Source of the DNA: Ephemerocybe angulata
Lineage: Eukaryota > Basidiomycota > Agaricomycetes > Agaricales > Psathyrellaceae
DNA: 64,000 nucleotides
Reading direction: 5' to 3'
Assembly: GCA_013368325.1 (NCBI GenBank)
Contig: JAACJK010000065.1
Coordinates: 1 to 64,000, forward strand
The position numbers and the translations under genes were made by a program. Under the pieces are notes generated by a model. The model did no database searches. It worked only from the letters and a program-made list of their open reading frames with translations, and was not told the origin of the DNA. Shown here piece by piece: positions 20,201 through 32,500 of the stretch; the stretch's first letter is position 1; each line of letters begins with the position of its first letter.

Positions 20201-22599
20201 ATGCTCGTTCTCGCTCTTTGGAGCGTATTCCTGACGGTCGTCACCCAGGCTGTCGAAGCCCAGGTCACGGTGTACGGCCAGATACCCCTCGCCCAACAGT
20301 CCCCGACGACCACCGCAGGCCAAGCTCCCGCGCCCACCCTCCCCGCCTACGATGCCACAGTCCTTACACCCCCGCCTCCACCAGAGACCCCTATCAACCA
20401 GCTACGATTCGAGATGCCACGAGAGGCTGCGCAGGCCCAGGGGCTCTCCATCCCGCACAAGGGCTCCTCGTTCTTTGGGTTCTCGATTGAAATGTCCGTC
20501 ATCACACAGACGAGTGCGTAGGATCTGCATGACAGCGATGATAGGTTGACTGAATAGCACCCCTTTACAGTCGGAAAGAACTCGTAAGTCCCGGCGGGCC
20601 AATTTGGGAACACGACCCTGACATCACTTGCAGCACCCACCTTTTCCCTCCGTTCTTGAATTTAATGTCGAATATCGTGGAGCGAGCTGGGTCTGTGATG
20701 ATTCGGCTTGGAGGAAACACGCAGGAGTATGCCAAGTTCCACGAAGGGCTCTTCGACGACGGTCGGATCACACAAAAGGAGGACTCGGGCTCGAAGCAAA
20801 CGGTACGCCTCGTCTCGCTGTCTCATCTCCACCACAGCCTCATCCCAATGTCAGACGGAAACGCCGGCTGTTCTCTACACCATCGACATGTTCCGCATGG
20901 CTGCCAACATTTCCAGCCTTCTGAACGTGAAGTGGTTCCTAGGTACCCTACCAGATTTACCATCATAGCAATGGACTCTGACGTTGTGTTACCCAGGTCT
21001 TCCATTTAACGACACCTCGACCTTCCATCTTGATATGGCTGAATATGGCCAGACCATCTTGGGCGACAATCTCCTGGCGCTTCAAGCAGGAAACGAACCT
21101 GATCTTTACGTGGCCCACCAGAAGCGGCCGGAAGGATGGGGTGTGGCCGACTACAGCAGCGAGCTGAACCGCATGCTGGGCGTCGTCGACTCCAACGATA
21201 AGATGCCCGTAAAGAACAAGTTCGTTGCGCCCAGTATCTCCCAGCCTGACTGGAACGACATCTGGAACTCGGGCTTCGTCAACACCTTCAAAGACAGGCT
21301 CTTTGCTTTGACAGTCGAAAGGTGCAACAACAGATCCCTGCCTTGTATCTACAGGTGCTTACCGAGTGCCGGTTACTAGGTACCCCAACAACAATTGCTT
21401 CATGCAGTTCGGCGCTGGCACCTTCGTCGACCCGCAGGCCCTCTTCCCCCAGTTCCTCAGCCACAAGTACAGCACCGATCTCCTTGGGAACTATCTCGAC
21501 GTATCCCGCATCGCACAAGAGGCCTCCCTCCCATTCATAATGTTCGAAACTAACACCGGGTCCTGCGGTGGTTTCCCGGGCCTGTCCCAGAGCTATGGAG
21601 CGGCGCTCTGGATTCTCGACTACGGCCTGCAGATGGCCTACAGTAACTTCACCAACGCCCTGCTCCATCTTGGTGGCCAAAACGTGTACTACAACCCGTG
21701 GATCTGTAAGTACTCTTTCTCGGGGGCACTTTCTTCGATTGCCTACTAACCCTGCCCGCGCCAGCGCCCCCAACGAACCAGACCGCGTTCAACCAGTGGA
21801 CAGTCGGGTCCTCCTTCTACCCCCCGATGATCATCGCCGAGGTGTTTGGCAAGTCCGACACCGCCCGTATCGTGGACCTGAGGGCCGCGTCCGACTTCAC
21901 GCCTGCCTACGCCATCTACGAGCGGGACGTCCTGACCAAATTTGCGTTGTTCAACTTCATCAACGACCCCGCCGGCAACAACAACATCGACGTTTCAATC
22001 TCCATCCCCAACGCAGGTGTTCCAGACTCGGTGAAAGTCAAGTAAGTCAAAAAAAAATGTCTTGTTGCTCGTAAACTCACCGCTGCGATAGGTACTTCCT
22101 CGCCGATTCGGTCCAAGCTAAAACGGGCTTGACATGGGCAGGCCAGGTCCGAGTCTCCCCTTATTCCAATCTGCTCTAGCTGACCCTTTTCCAGACCTTC
22201 GGCAACAACTTCGAGGCCGACGGACGCCTGAAAGGCGCCCTGAACGTCACCACCGTCAACTGCGACCGCACGGCCAACGTCTGTCACATCCCCCTGCGTG
22301 CGCCGAGCTTCGCGCTCGTCTTCATGGACAGCAACGAGGCGACCGAGGTCGGGCAGGCGACGGCGACCTTTGCGACGACAGCGTTCACGAAGGGGCACAA
22401 CACCATCAAGGCCGACCCGAGTCTTGTGGCGATGTCGAACGGGCATGGTGGGAAGGAGAGGCTTAAGCTGGGGAGCACGAGTCACGGCTCGGTGGAGAAG
22501 AACGCGGCTTCGAGGGGGGTTGAGGTCGTGCAGAGCCTGTGTGTGCTTGTGAGCGCGATGTTTGGAGGTTGGGTCGTGTCGAGAGGCTTCATGCGATAG
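20201..22599 (+). CDS. Secreted glycoside hydrolase family 79 protein, copy 1
   Basis: GH79 enzymes are retaining beta-glucuronidases or heparanase-like hydrolases acting on glucuronic-acid-bearing glycans outside the cell. The start at 20201 gives a signal peptide (MLVLALWSVFLTVVTQAVEA) before QVTVYGQIPLAQ. Landmarks follow in order: FFGFSIEMSVI, AGSVMIRLGGNTQEYAKF, LPFNDTSTFHLDMAEYGQ, the acid/base motif LQAGNEPDLY, the nucleophile motif MFETNTGSCGGFPG and VFGKSDTARIVDL. The beta-sandwich tail has TFGNNFEADGRLKG and FALVFMDSN. The C-terminus is a Ser/Gly-rich stretch then a hydrophobic segment (VLVSAMFGGWVV), consistent with a GPI-anchor signal. About eight exons, roughly 640 residues. Two homologous genes lie at 45.8 and 51.0 kb on the other strand. 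Confidence 0.9.
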
Positions 22600-23104
22600 A
22601 CGCTTAATTAGATTAGGAGATGCACTCATGGCTTAATACCGCAACACTCATTGAGACTTTACATTATAATTACTCACACACCCAAGTATGACCGGATTGT
22701 TGACATGAATGGAGAGCACAGCAACATGAGTGCGAAACGTGGTCACTTCAATCTGTTGGCCAGGCGTCCAGAGTAGTCCGACGGGGTCAACAGCATTCAG
22801 CAGATCGCAGCTCGGGTGAACGAGGTTTTAGCTGATCCGACGTCGAGAAGTCCTGTCACCGCCCTGCCAGTCGTACTTGGGGAGCTGTCGTTATGGATTT
22901 GCGAGAATGAGTTGGGTGCACAAAGCCAAAGCAAACACGCACCTACATTCGACGGTCTTCAGTTAGTAGCAGCGTCGTTACAGGGGAAAGAGTATCATTC
23001 GAGCCACAAACACAAGTACAACAGGTAACGATTAGCAGGGGTATAGACAAGACTCTAGGAATACAGCAGATAAAGCACAACACAGTGTCCCTGTCCCGGA
23101 CGCC
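22600..23104. other. Intergenic region, convergent genes
   Basis: This holds the 3' ends of GH79 copy 1 (+) and the phosphopantetheinyl transferase (-). The short open frame at 22816-23028 has no recognisable content. Confidence 0.5.
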
Positions 23105-24059
23105 TCACGCCGTTAACTTCGGGATGACTTTGACCATCTGGTCAATGTTGATGAACTGGACCCAGCTCTCGAGCTCTCGCGGGGTCTGGTGCCAGATGAA
23201 CTTTGTCTCCGCATGGGGCCCGCGGTAGAAGGCGCAGACGCACTCGTAGGCCTCCTGGACGAGCTTGGTGCTGCGGGCGACGCCGAGGTTGGCGGTGAAG
23301 ACGCGGAACTCCCAGCCGGCGAGGGGCTTCCCGTCGCCCTGGGCCTTGCCGTTCACGACGTCGAACTCGAGGCGGGCATAGTCGAAGCCGATGGGCTGGC
23401 CGATGGCGCGGATGTAGGCGTCCTTGAGGGCGAGGAGGATGCAGAGGCGGCGCAGCTGGGTGGCTTCGGGCTGGTCGTCGAACGACTTGCGTTCCACGGC
23501 GGTCAGTTTGTGGTTCATAGACTCGATGTAGGTGGCGATGGACGTTCCCCGGGGCTCGACGGTGTACTGGATGATGCCCAGCCCGATGTGCACCACCTTG
23601 GCACGCTCGCCCTGGGTCATGGCCATCCCGCACAGAGAGTTGCTGATCGCCAGGTGGTACCCAATCATTGAGTGGTTCCATTTCTCCGTCGGGGTGTCGT
23701 TCTGGTCCTGCTCGATCCAATGCTTCCCCTGACTATTGTGACAGTCCTTCCATTTCGCGCGCGGTATCCGCCTGTGCCGCATCATGAGCAGGGGCAGCAT
23801 GGCCGTGATGATTTTGCCTAGGACGCAGTGAGATCGACATGGTAGTAGGAAGGGAGGCGACGCACGGAAACTGTCCACATTTCGAGGTGCATACGGGAAC
23901 GTGGTATACTTGATGCATTCGCCGACGAGCTTGTAGCATTCGTCATATTCCTGGACGTCGTCAGCGATCTCTCCGCTTCTCTGGGCCGATCGTGCTTACC
24001 GCTACCGTATATTCTCGGTTGAGAGACAGCATCCAGACGAGAATTGGGCATTCCGACAT
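23105..24059 (-). CDS. Divergent Sfp-type 4'-phosphopantetheinyl transferase
   Basis: Such enzymes move the phosphopantetheine arm of CoA to carrier-protein serines of fatty-acid, polyketide or peptide synthases and of aminoadipate reductase. The start at 24059 gives MSECPILVWMLSLNREYTVA, then EYDECYKLVGECIKYTTF, then a TAMLPLLMMRHRRIP helix and WNHSMIGYHLAISNS. The C-terminal signature is CILLALKDAYIRAIGQPIGF followed by DYARLEFDV, close to the family W-x-x-KEAxxK-x-G pattern. The metal-binding Asp expected in the VGIDV-like segment is not present: it reads HIGLGIIQY. The Trp before the KEA motif is also replaced. Three exons, about 285 residues. It may be a diverged or inactive paralogue; I cannot tell whether another PPTase exists in the genome. 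Confidence 0.72.
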
Positions 24060-25412
24060 GGCTTTCAATGGCGTTCAAGGTTACGGAAAAGCAGGTGTAA
24101 TGCGGCGCAGGTGTCCCCGTGGTCCGTTGCTCAAAGATTCTCTGGGTCGAACTCTGAGGTGTTCGTTGTTGATTAAGACCGACTTCGGGCCTTGCCAGGT
24201 AGAGTAAAGAAACGAGGGATGAGGTAGAAAGAAAGGAAGGTAGAGAACATGATTTGAATCTTTCCAAAACCGCTTCATTTGAACTGCAGTCACGCGCCAC
24301 ACAGCCACACAGGGCGCCTATGTGAGGCGAAACTGACAAAAGAACGGGCGCTTGAGCCATTCAACAAATTTTTCCCATTGACCACGGTCCTCCGCTGGTC
24401 GCTTTGTCGATCCAAGCCCGTCCAATTCTAGTATAGACCTCTTCCATACAAAGGATGCGCTTTGGCCACCCTCAAAGCGATTCATGGTCCCGAGTCAACC
24501 AAATTCTTTTCTGAATCGGAGTCGGAATCATATAAACGTTTCTGATGGCTGCCTCCGGATACTTTATCTAAACCCCTCTTTCTACCACCGCACTCGGACA
24601 ACGCCTGCAAAGCAACACTGAAACCCAAATTGAAACTCCAGTTACCGCCGGCCATTTCAGGTCAATTGCAGTTGGCGCTTACCGGGACTTGTGCCACTTG
24701 ACCTCACTTGACTCGGCAATATGATTGTTGAAGCATAGGATCTCGGACTTGGGCCGGAACAGGGCCTTCTGGATCCGCCATTGCGTCAGGCCTCATGGCG
24801 GTGCCTTGGCCACATTGACGGTTCCCCAGCCGACCTCATGGGCTTCACTGCATTTGTGACCAACTCAGAAGCATTTGTACCCAAAGGGTCCAGAAGGTGG
24901 GTCCAAGATACCCATGACTATTGCAACAGTTGCTCAAGATATAAAGGCAGAGTGGCCGGCGCCAGCTCGCACCGAATATTCAATTGTTGCCCTTGTTTTG
25001 TATTTGTTTTCTGGCTGTGGCTCTTTTGACACTTCTAGATCTATCTGTCTGACCAAGCTGTACCCACCGCACAAAAAAGCTGGAAACATGAGCTTAAACC
25101 TCAAGAGGCCGATACAAATTCGTGTCCTGAAATTGGCCGGACTGGCCAGTGGCCGGTTTAGGACCCCGGGCGCTTATCTGCTTTCCCAGCGAGGCCCTTC
25201 TGCAGCGATGTGGCAAACAACAACTTCGAGCAAGAAATATGGTCAGCTGCGCCCCCGAATCCCATCGCAACCCCATGCTAATACTCCGATATTCCTCACC
25301 CCCGCCATCGGCCCATCCTCGGTCCTTTCGAAGAAGCTTCCTCGCGAAAGTCTACATGATAAATGATCGGCATTCACAAACGAGTCGCGTCGACCAGTAC
25401 ACTTCGGGACCC
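24060..25412. other. Intergenic region (1.35 kb), divergent promoters
   Basis: It separates the PPTase start (-) from the SGNH esterase start (+). Open frames here lack recognisable domains or credible splice structure. I see no repeat or RNA gene. Confidence 0.45.
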
Positions 25413-26995
25413 ATGTTGTACTCTCTCCTTTTCCTCTCGTGTCTCATGCTGCTGGGCGTGGCTGCACTCCCCCCACCGCTGAAGACGATCCCGAGCACGC
25501 ATCCGAGCGTCTACCTGCACGGGAGGTGGGACGACAATGTCGGCAGTTGGTGGTGAGCCATAATTTCCGACGTGGATTACTCCAACTATAGACCCCACTC
25601 GCTGACGGTGTACCCCAGGGCAGGTACAGGGTTTAAACTCAATATTGTAACTCTCCACAATCTCTACATCAATCTGGGCGAGCACACAACGCAGCCTTCC
25701 GCCGCGGTCGCAGTATCCATCGACGGAGGTCCCTACTTCTCTGTCAACTTCACCGAGTTCTCCAACACCGTTCCTCTTGGTGACAGCATCCTGAAGAAAG
25801 ACACTAAGGCAGCTACGCTCGTTGAGATCAACGTCCAAGGATGGCAGAACAATAGGATCGAGTTTAAGAGCGTCTCTGTGAACGCGGTCAGTGACCTTGC
25901 GTCGTCGCGTCAGCTTTCGGACTCTCTGACACTCCTGAGCTGCATATAGGATGCTTCATTTATTCCATACAAACCTAAGGGTAGGGTCTTTCAGTCTGTC
26001 GGGGACTCCCTTTCCGCAGGGCAATATCTTCCCTTGGGAGTTAACCAAGCCTGGCCATACCTCGTCGCTCGCAAACTGAAAGTAGAGTCGAAGATCAACG
26101 CACAGCCAGGAGCGACTTTCATTGTGAGATATACCCCCTCACTAAGGCTCTATTAAGCGTGTATATTGAGTGGTTACATGCAGGACATGGAGTCTTATGG
26201 GAACGCTCACGGCGTTTCCTATCAATTCTGGAAGGTACGGGGTTTGGTATTAAGCGCCCGCCAGACAAGCTAGACTCACTTGTGTACCGTTCACTCGCAG
26301 ACTGAGGATACTGGGTATATCTGGCAGCAAGATCACAACTACACTACTGCCTGGGATGTTCGCAAGGAACAGCCAAAGACTACTGACCTCGTCATACACA
26401 TTGGGTTGGTTTTCTGCTCTCATCAAAGTGTCTGAGCATCGCGATCTTAGACTAACCTACACGACAGCGCCAACGACGCTTCGCACGGTGTCCCTCAAGA
26501 AGAATTTATTGAGGTGTGTTACAATACTACTCACAGCCATGGATGCTGAACTTACGCTCCACTTTACGGAATTTAGACCTACCTGACATTCTTGGAGAAA
26601 CTCAAGCAAGCATCTCCAGCTCTTCAGAACGTATACATCCTGACACCCGTAAGCGTAGGCTTGCAGTGGAATCCAAGCTAGCATACTAACCTCACCTTCT
26701 ACAGTTTGGCTGGCCACACGAAGGAGGCGTCGTCGACTATTACTACGAAGGTGTATACGCCAAAGTGGTTGAGGAATGGTTCGTCCATCCGTGGTGGGCA
26801 TATTAAGGACTGCGCTCACCACGCTGTTGATTCAGGAAACGCAAAGTCGGACCTCGTTCCAGCCTGCGCACGCACCTCGTCGACTGCACAGGATGGATCG
26901 CGTTCGAGGACGTCTTCCCGGACAACATCCATCCCAACGTGCAAGGCCACCAAACGATTGCAGACAAGCTTGTCAAAGTTGTCTCGGCTAAATAG
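25413..26995 (+). CDS. Secreted SGNH/GDSL hydrolase, carbohydrate-esterase-like
   Basis: The start at 25413 gives a signal peptide (MLYSLLFLSCLMLLGVAA). An N-terminal beta-rich domain follows (SVYLHGRWDD, GFKLNIVTLHNLYINLG, VAVSIDGGPYFSVNF, EINVQGWQNNRIEF), as in CE2-type acetyl esterases. The SGNH domain has the Ser block FQSVGDSLSAGQY, the Asn block VIHIGANDASHG and the catalytic Asp/His block DNIHPNVQGHQTIADKL close to the C-terminus. It probably removes acyl groups from plant or fungal polysaccharides outside the cell. Eight or so exons are separated by 50-70 nt introns; the last intron lies near 26778-26836. TAG is at 26993-26995, and the gene converges on the acyl-CoA synthetase with about 235 bases between stop codons. 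Confidence 0.85.
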
Positions 26996-27229
26996 ACCCC
27001 AAGTGGAAAGGCAGTAAGTATCAAAAAGCTAACTATGAACATCAGATTGTCGAACAAATCTTTCTAAAATACACGTCGAAGGCACTGGAGTAGGGTATTA
27101 TTATGCATGGTCGTCGGAGAAGCACAAAGAGCATCAAAGGTTCCAAAAGAACAGGAAAGAGTAGTACAAGGTTATACACAGAAGGATACCAGAGAAAGAG
27201 AGATATGGGTGGCCCAGGGCCAGGGGCAG

Positions 27230-29539
27230 TTAGGCCTTGTGCTTGTACACAGCCTAAAGCCTCGTCAGTATTCCCAGTCCGTTTTGGGGAAGAAAACCAG
27301 GACCACTCACATCAATCTCAGCCTTGAACGTATGAGCGATCTTCACTCTCTGGATCTTCTGTGCCGCGGTGACGAGGCCGCTTTCTGGCGTCCACTCCTC
27401 TGCCGTGAGGACAACGGCCTGTAGTATCTCCATCGCCTTGAAGCCGTTCTTCTTGCCGACGACATTCGCCTCTTTCAGAACCGCCTCTTGCACCTTGGGG
27501 TCTGCGCACAGGACATCGAGCTCCGCCGCAGCGTCCGCAATGCCCTTGGCAGCAACGTAATTGCGGAGATGCGCTTCGTGCGGGATGATAACCGCCATGG
27601 GCTGCTGGGCCTCAGGGACGGCGTGCACACAGATGTTCGCTACGAGGTTGCAGGACTTGTAGATCGCCTCGAGGCGCTCGAGCGCAATGTACTCTCCGCT
27701 CGCCAGCTTGATCAAGTTCTTAAGCCTACACAGAGAAGAGAGGCAAGAATGAGCTGCACGTCAAAGAGACGATATCAGGTTCGCTTACCGGTCAATCAGC
27801 GAGAGCGTGCCGTCAGAGTTCCACTGGCCGACATCGCCAGTCCTCAGCCAACCGTCCTTCGTGAACACGCTCTCATCGTTGTTCAAGTCAGGGCGCTTGT
27901 AGTATCCGCCCGTAACCGAGTTTCCGCGGATGAGGACCTCACCCTGGGGAGGATCGTTCGTAGAAAGGTATCCAGCATCAGGCACGTCGAGGAGCTTCAC
28001 CTCGCAGGAGGGCACAGGCAAGCCGACGCTGTTGTATCGCATCAGCTCTGGTGGCAAGATTGCACACATCCCGCAAGTCTCAGTCATCCCATAACCTATA
28101 TTTAGATTTAATTAACGCTGCGGAGTGAAGGAGAGGGAGATACTGACCCTGCAGAACGGTGACCAGGGCAGTGGTAAGGAACTCCTGAGTCTCACGACTG
28201 ATAGCGGCGCCGCCGCTGAGGGCAATGCGGAGCCGACCACCTGTTGCAGCGCGGACGCCGGAGAGGACAACGCTGTCCGCGAGTTGGGCGAGGACAGGGA
28301 GGTTCTTCTTCTTCGCGGCCATGGCACCGTTGAAAACGCTCTTCTTGAGCGAACCACCGGCAGCGACCTTTGCAAGGATACCCTTGCGAATGGTCTCCCA
28401 CACAGCGGGGACACCGACCATGATGGAAGGACGGAACTCGCCGATATCGCCTTTGCAGTTGCGCACTGAAGCATCAGTGAGGGTCTTGACGCGTCCGTAG
28501 CCAGTGGGCATGCCAACAAAGAGCATGATAAGCTCGACGATGTATTCGAGGACGTGGGCAAGTGGGAGGTACGCGAGGAAGCTGTCCTCATATGTGAGAT
28601 GGTGGCCGAGGAGGACGCGAACAGCACCGACAGAGGCAACAAGGTTCGCATGCGTGATAACCACGCCCTTGGGGTTTCCTGTGCTCCCGGAGGTGTACAT
28701 GATGCATGCTACTGTCTCGGGCTTGGGTCGACGGGCTTCAATGCCTTCGCTCGGCTTGTCACGCCCAAGTTCGCGCAGCTTGTCGAGGCTAAAGACTTGG
28801 ATAGATTCACGAACGGCATGGAGATTGTCAACGAGTTGCTGTGTTGGCTCTCCATCAAAGATGATGTACTTGACGGCGGGAGTGCGGGGGAGGACACGGA
28901 GGAGAGTGGGGAGGAGCTCGGCGTTGGTGAACAGACCGACACAGTCGGGCTCATTGAGTGAATGAGCAAGACCGTCCTCGCCTAAGGTATCGTAGGCAGT
29001 CGCTATGGTCGTTGATATAGATCCACAAGCGTGAGCCATGAGTTGCCAGTTGGCACTAATGACAAGCCATGTCAACGGTGCATTCCAACCATTCAATTGG
29101 CCGCAACTGACCTTGTTTGGGCATAGATGTTGAACACGTCCTTGTCGGTGACACCGAGGTGCAAAAGTGCCCTTGCGACCTCCGCGACTGCTTCCTTGAC
29201 CTCGATGAAGCTGATATACTTGTAGGGGCTCAGCTCGAAGTACTTCCACTTCTTCGTCTCCTTGACCTCCTTCCCTTCGACAACCTTGGTAACCTCTTTC
29301 TCCTCCTCCACAGTTTGCACAACATCCCGCCAGCCAAGAGCCTTGCGCGAACCATGTACTCGTGCTGCGTAGAGGATAATGTCGTACACCGTATTGACGC
29401 CCTCCGCTGGGCGTTCAGAAAGACCGTCTTTGGCAAGAGAACAGCGCCTGACGCCGCCTTCGCCTGCGCGTTCCGGTGGTGAGACCTCGTAGGATCCTTC
29501 GCCGTAGTATCCTGGTTGGCTAGTATGAATCTTGGACAT
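27230..29539 (-). CDS. Long-chain acyl-CoA synthetase (AMP-binding, Faa1/Faa4-like)
   Basis: It activates long-chain fatty acids with ATP and CoA for lipid synthesis, beta-oxidation or protein acylation. The start at 29539 gives MSKIHTSQPGYYGEGSYEVS. The ATP/AMP signature is IMYTSGSTGNPKGVVITHAN. Then come LPLAHVLEYIVEL, LRIALSGGAAIS, YGMTETCGMCA and the fatty-acyl motif DGWLRTGDVGQWNSDGTLSL with IKLASGEYIALERLEAIY. The C-terminus reads KIAHTFKAEID, then AVYKHKA after a final intron (about 27253-27310), ending at TAA 27230-27232. About six exons, near 690 residues, the usual length. All catalytic motifs appear intact. Confidence 0.92.
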
Positions 29540-32500
29540 GGCAGGTGAGAGTAGAGGGGAAAGAGTGGAAAGTGCAAGTGTTGGCAAAGCCTAAATGCAC
29601 AGAAACGAAGCGAAAGCTTGGCGCGCCCCTGGCTTGGCACGTGGACGGAATTTGCCGGATTTCCCTTCAGCCCCTGTCAAGCTTGGTCACTTGCCATTCC
29701 AAGCTCTCCTTGAGCTCTCCGATCCTTCGTCGAAAACAGCACTGGCTCGAGTGATATAGAAGAGTCAATGCTGTAGCGTACCTTATAGGCCTCTAGGGTC
29801 ATTCTGAGGGAAAAAGACCCCTTCCCAACCTCCTCTCCCAGATCCAGGTATTAGGATTCTTGGCATTGCCACTGATGTTTCCCCGCTTCCCCGCCTCCGT
29901 GACACGCCAGATCGTAAGGAATCGAAATGGAGATGATCACAGGATGTAAAACAGTAAGTCTCAGTCAAAATAACACAGCTCTCTCAAGGCTGACCTATGG
30001 AGACACATACTACTGACTCGTTTTGCAGCTTGGGCGCGGTGTCGTAGCTGGGTACTCGGGGCTGGCATTCCGTTGACTACGCCCAGTGAACAGTCAATCA
30101 GCAGCCAAGCTATGTTGAAACTCAATTTCCCGCTTTATATCACTTTGAGAGGACAATAGAAATTCGGCGCACCAACGAGCAATTGGACAACAAGCGCCGG
30201 AGCGCTTCTCTTGGCTGCCAGGCCCTGCTTGGCACGAAAAGGAATTTGTAAGGCGTGGCAGACTTCATTCATCTGAGCCATTCAAAAGCTGCAGAGATCA
30301 ACTCCAATTCTACCGTTACCTCCTGCCAAGGCGTATGTAGCCTGCTGGACCCGCGTCTCGCAGCGGCGCACGCGACCATCTTCAAGGTCGCGGAGATCAA
30401 ACAAGTTGCCGAGCTAAGCGCTCTTGATCTTCCGAGCTCTTCGTCAAAGCAGCTGTCGACGTCGATCCAGCTCCTACTCACGAAGCCTTTGTGCACTTCA
30501 GAGCTACCGCGTCGGCTGTGAACTCGGAAAGTATTAGGTCCTGGAGACCGAGTCAGTTTGAACCTTGCACTGCACGGATAAGTAGAAAGGCTCCTGAGTC
30601 GCTACCCCTATCGAGAGCCGCCTCAAGGCAAACCCACCTCACAGTCCGCGCTTTGCTCCGTAGACAACTTAATCCTGCAGGGTAAACTTCCGAAAACGTC
30701 TAAAGATCATTAATCTGACTGGATAGATCATACGTAGGGCACCGAGTAGTACTTGTCTATCATTAGGATAAAAGCACGCACGAATTTAGTAAATCTTGGT
30801 TCGAGGCAAACATGAGGTTTGCAGGGAAGGTGCCACTCTATTCTTGTTGTCAATGTGAAGACGTGATCATACAGTGGGGAAACTGCACTCACTTACGCTA
30901 CATGTATCGCACGCCAATAAAAGTCATAGAAGACTTGGCATAACAAATTTCCCTGGTTGGCGAAGTTGTGAGAAGGATACTTCGGAGGACAGCATGTTTA
31001 GGGGGAAAGCACTGAATTCAGGATGTCACTAGTACAGAGGATCTCGTTGCGGATCGAAACTCACCCTCCCCGAATTGACACTGCCGAGTAGTGTGTTAAA
31101 CGCGAAGGTGTGGCTTCGGGAGGAAATCAGAATATGCCGTCGTGTTTTAGAGCCTGTGGATATGGAAGCGTGTTCCTTAGATAAATTTCAGTGGATGGCG
31201 CGTCTATCTCACCTCATTGGGCAAGAAGGTCCATGCAGACCACCTATAGAACGTGAAGAGGCGGGGATCTGGTTATCTCTCCCACCACTAGCGCAGTTAT
31301 GCAACGCTAAGCTGGGTCGAGTTTCCTGTGTGACGGCGTGGTGCAGATCCTGGAACTTGTGCATCAGATCGACACCGTCTCACTACCACGGTAGTTCTGT
31401 CAAAACCTCTCTGTCGGCAACCATTGGTTTCGGAGACCCGTATACCCTCCGTCCTCAACCACTTGGTCGAACACCTGCAGCGGAGATACACAAAGTAAGC
31501 ATCAGGTCCTCATTGAACGGTATCTGGTACTCACGTCACCAGATCTATGCCATTCTTTCCAAATTAATGATTCATGAAAACCTTACCTACACGATCACTT
31601 CATTACATGAAATATTGCTTCACCGTGACTGGGATTTCAGGACGAGCGGCGTCTTGAAATGAGCAAAGGAGCGTTAGAACGTCAATCTCCCTAAGTCTTG
31701 AAACAAACCTCTAAGCTTCCTTTGTCGCGATAGAGGGTAATCTCCGGAATAAAGGGGAAAGTAAGCTCCACGAGAAAGGATCAAGGGACGTCAGCGTCGT
31801 CGATAGTGCCTTTCCGGTCGAACGTTAATCGTCGAATTGCTTTGTGAGAATCAAATGTGGAAAGCACACTTCTTTGCCCCCCGCTCACTTACACATGCCG
31901 TATTCATTCATGGTCTCAATTCGCCAGATACCCGTTCTGTATACCGTATGTTGCGGCACCAAGGCGGGAGGGAGCGCTGGTGACCTGGTCTGCTGAGCAT
32001 TGAAACAGGAGAAAGTCTTAAATAGATAGTGCTCAAGTCAGTCCCGGGACGAAGAAGACAGATAAGATATGAACTTGGCGAGCGCCGCTTAACCTGACCC
32101 TCTGCGTTCCTTCGCACATATACATCCGAGGAATCCTAATCCTCCATGCCCTGTACCCAGCACCATTCAATCAAAGCTTCTTTCTGAAGCTTGGCTCGCC
32201 GCGACGTTTGCAATTCTGTAAAGTTTATAAGCTTGAGCTTGAAGATACGTTGGAAGACAGGTCTTGGATTATTGATAGAAGGCACCACAGAGTCCAGGTT
32301 ACAGGAAAGGGCAGGTGAGATCCAGGCTATGCGCGTACCTTCAGAGTGGGAAGAAGGCACCCTCTTTCGGCGATCCTTCTGCCCCTTTAACCTTTGAATG
32401 ATACGAATGGTGTTCTTCAAAGGAGCGAAGACTCAGAAGCGGGAAGTCTTGAGGGTCCCTTGCCGCGCCGGCCCCAGTATTGCTGGACACTTCTGGCGAT

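Noticed and set aside
23142..23720. Minus-strand 192-codon frame and plus-strand 160-codon frame (23189-23671)
   Set aside because: Both overlap the phosphopantetheinyl transferase exon in other frames and carry no recognisable motif; the GC-rich codon usage of that gene keeps them open.
31075..31662. 195-codon frame in the gene desert
   Set aside because: No domain, signal peptide or promoter context, and composition like translated non-coding DNA. Kept only as a note in the desert entry.
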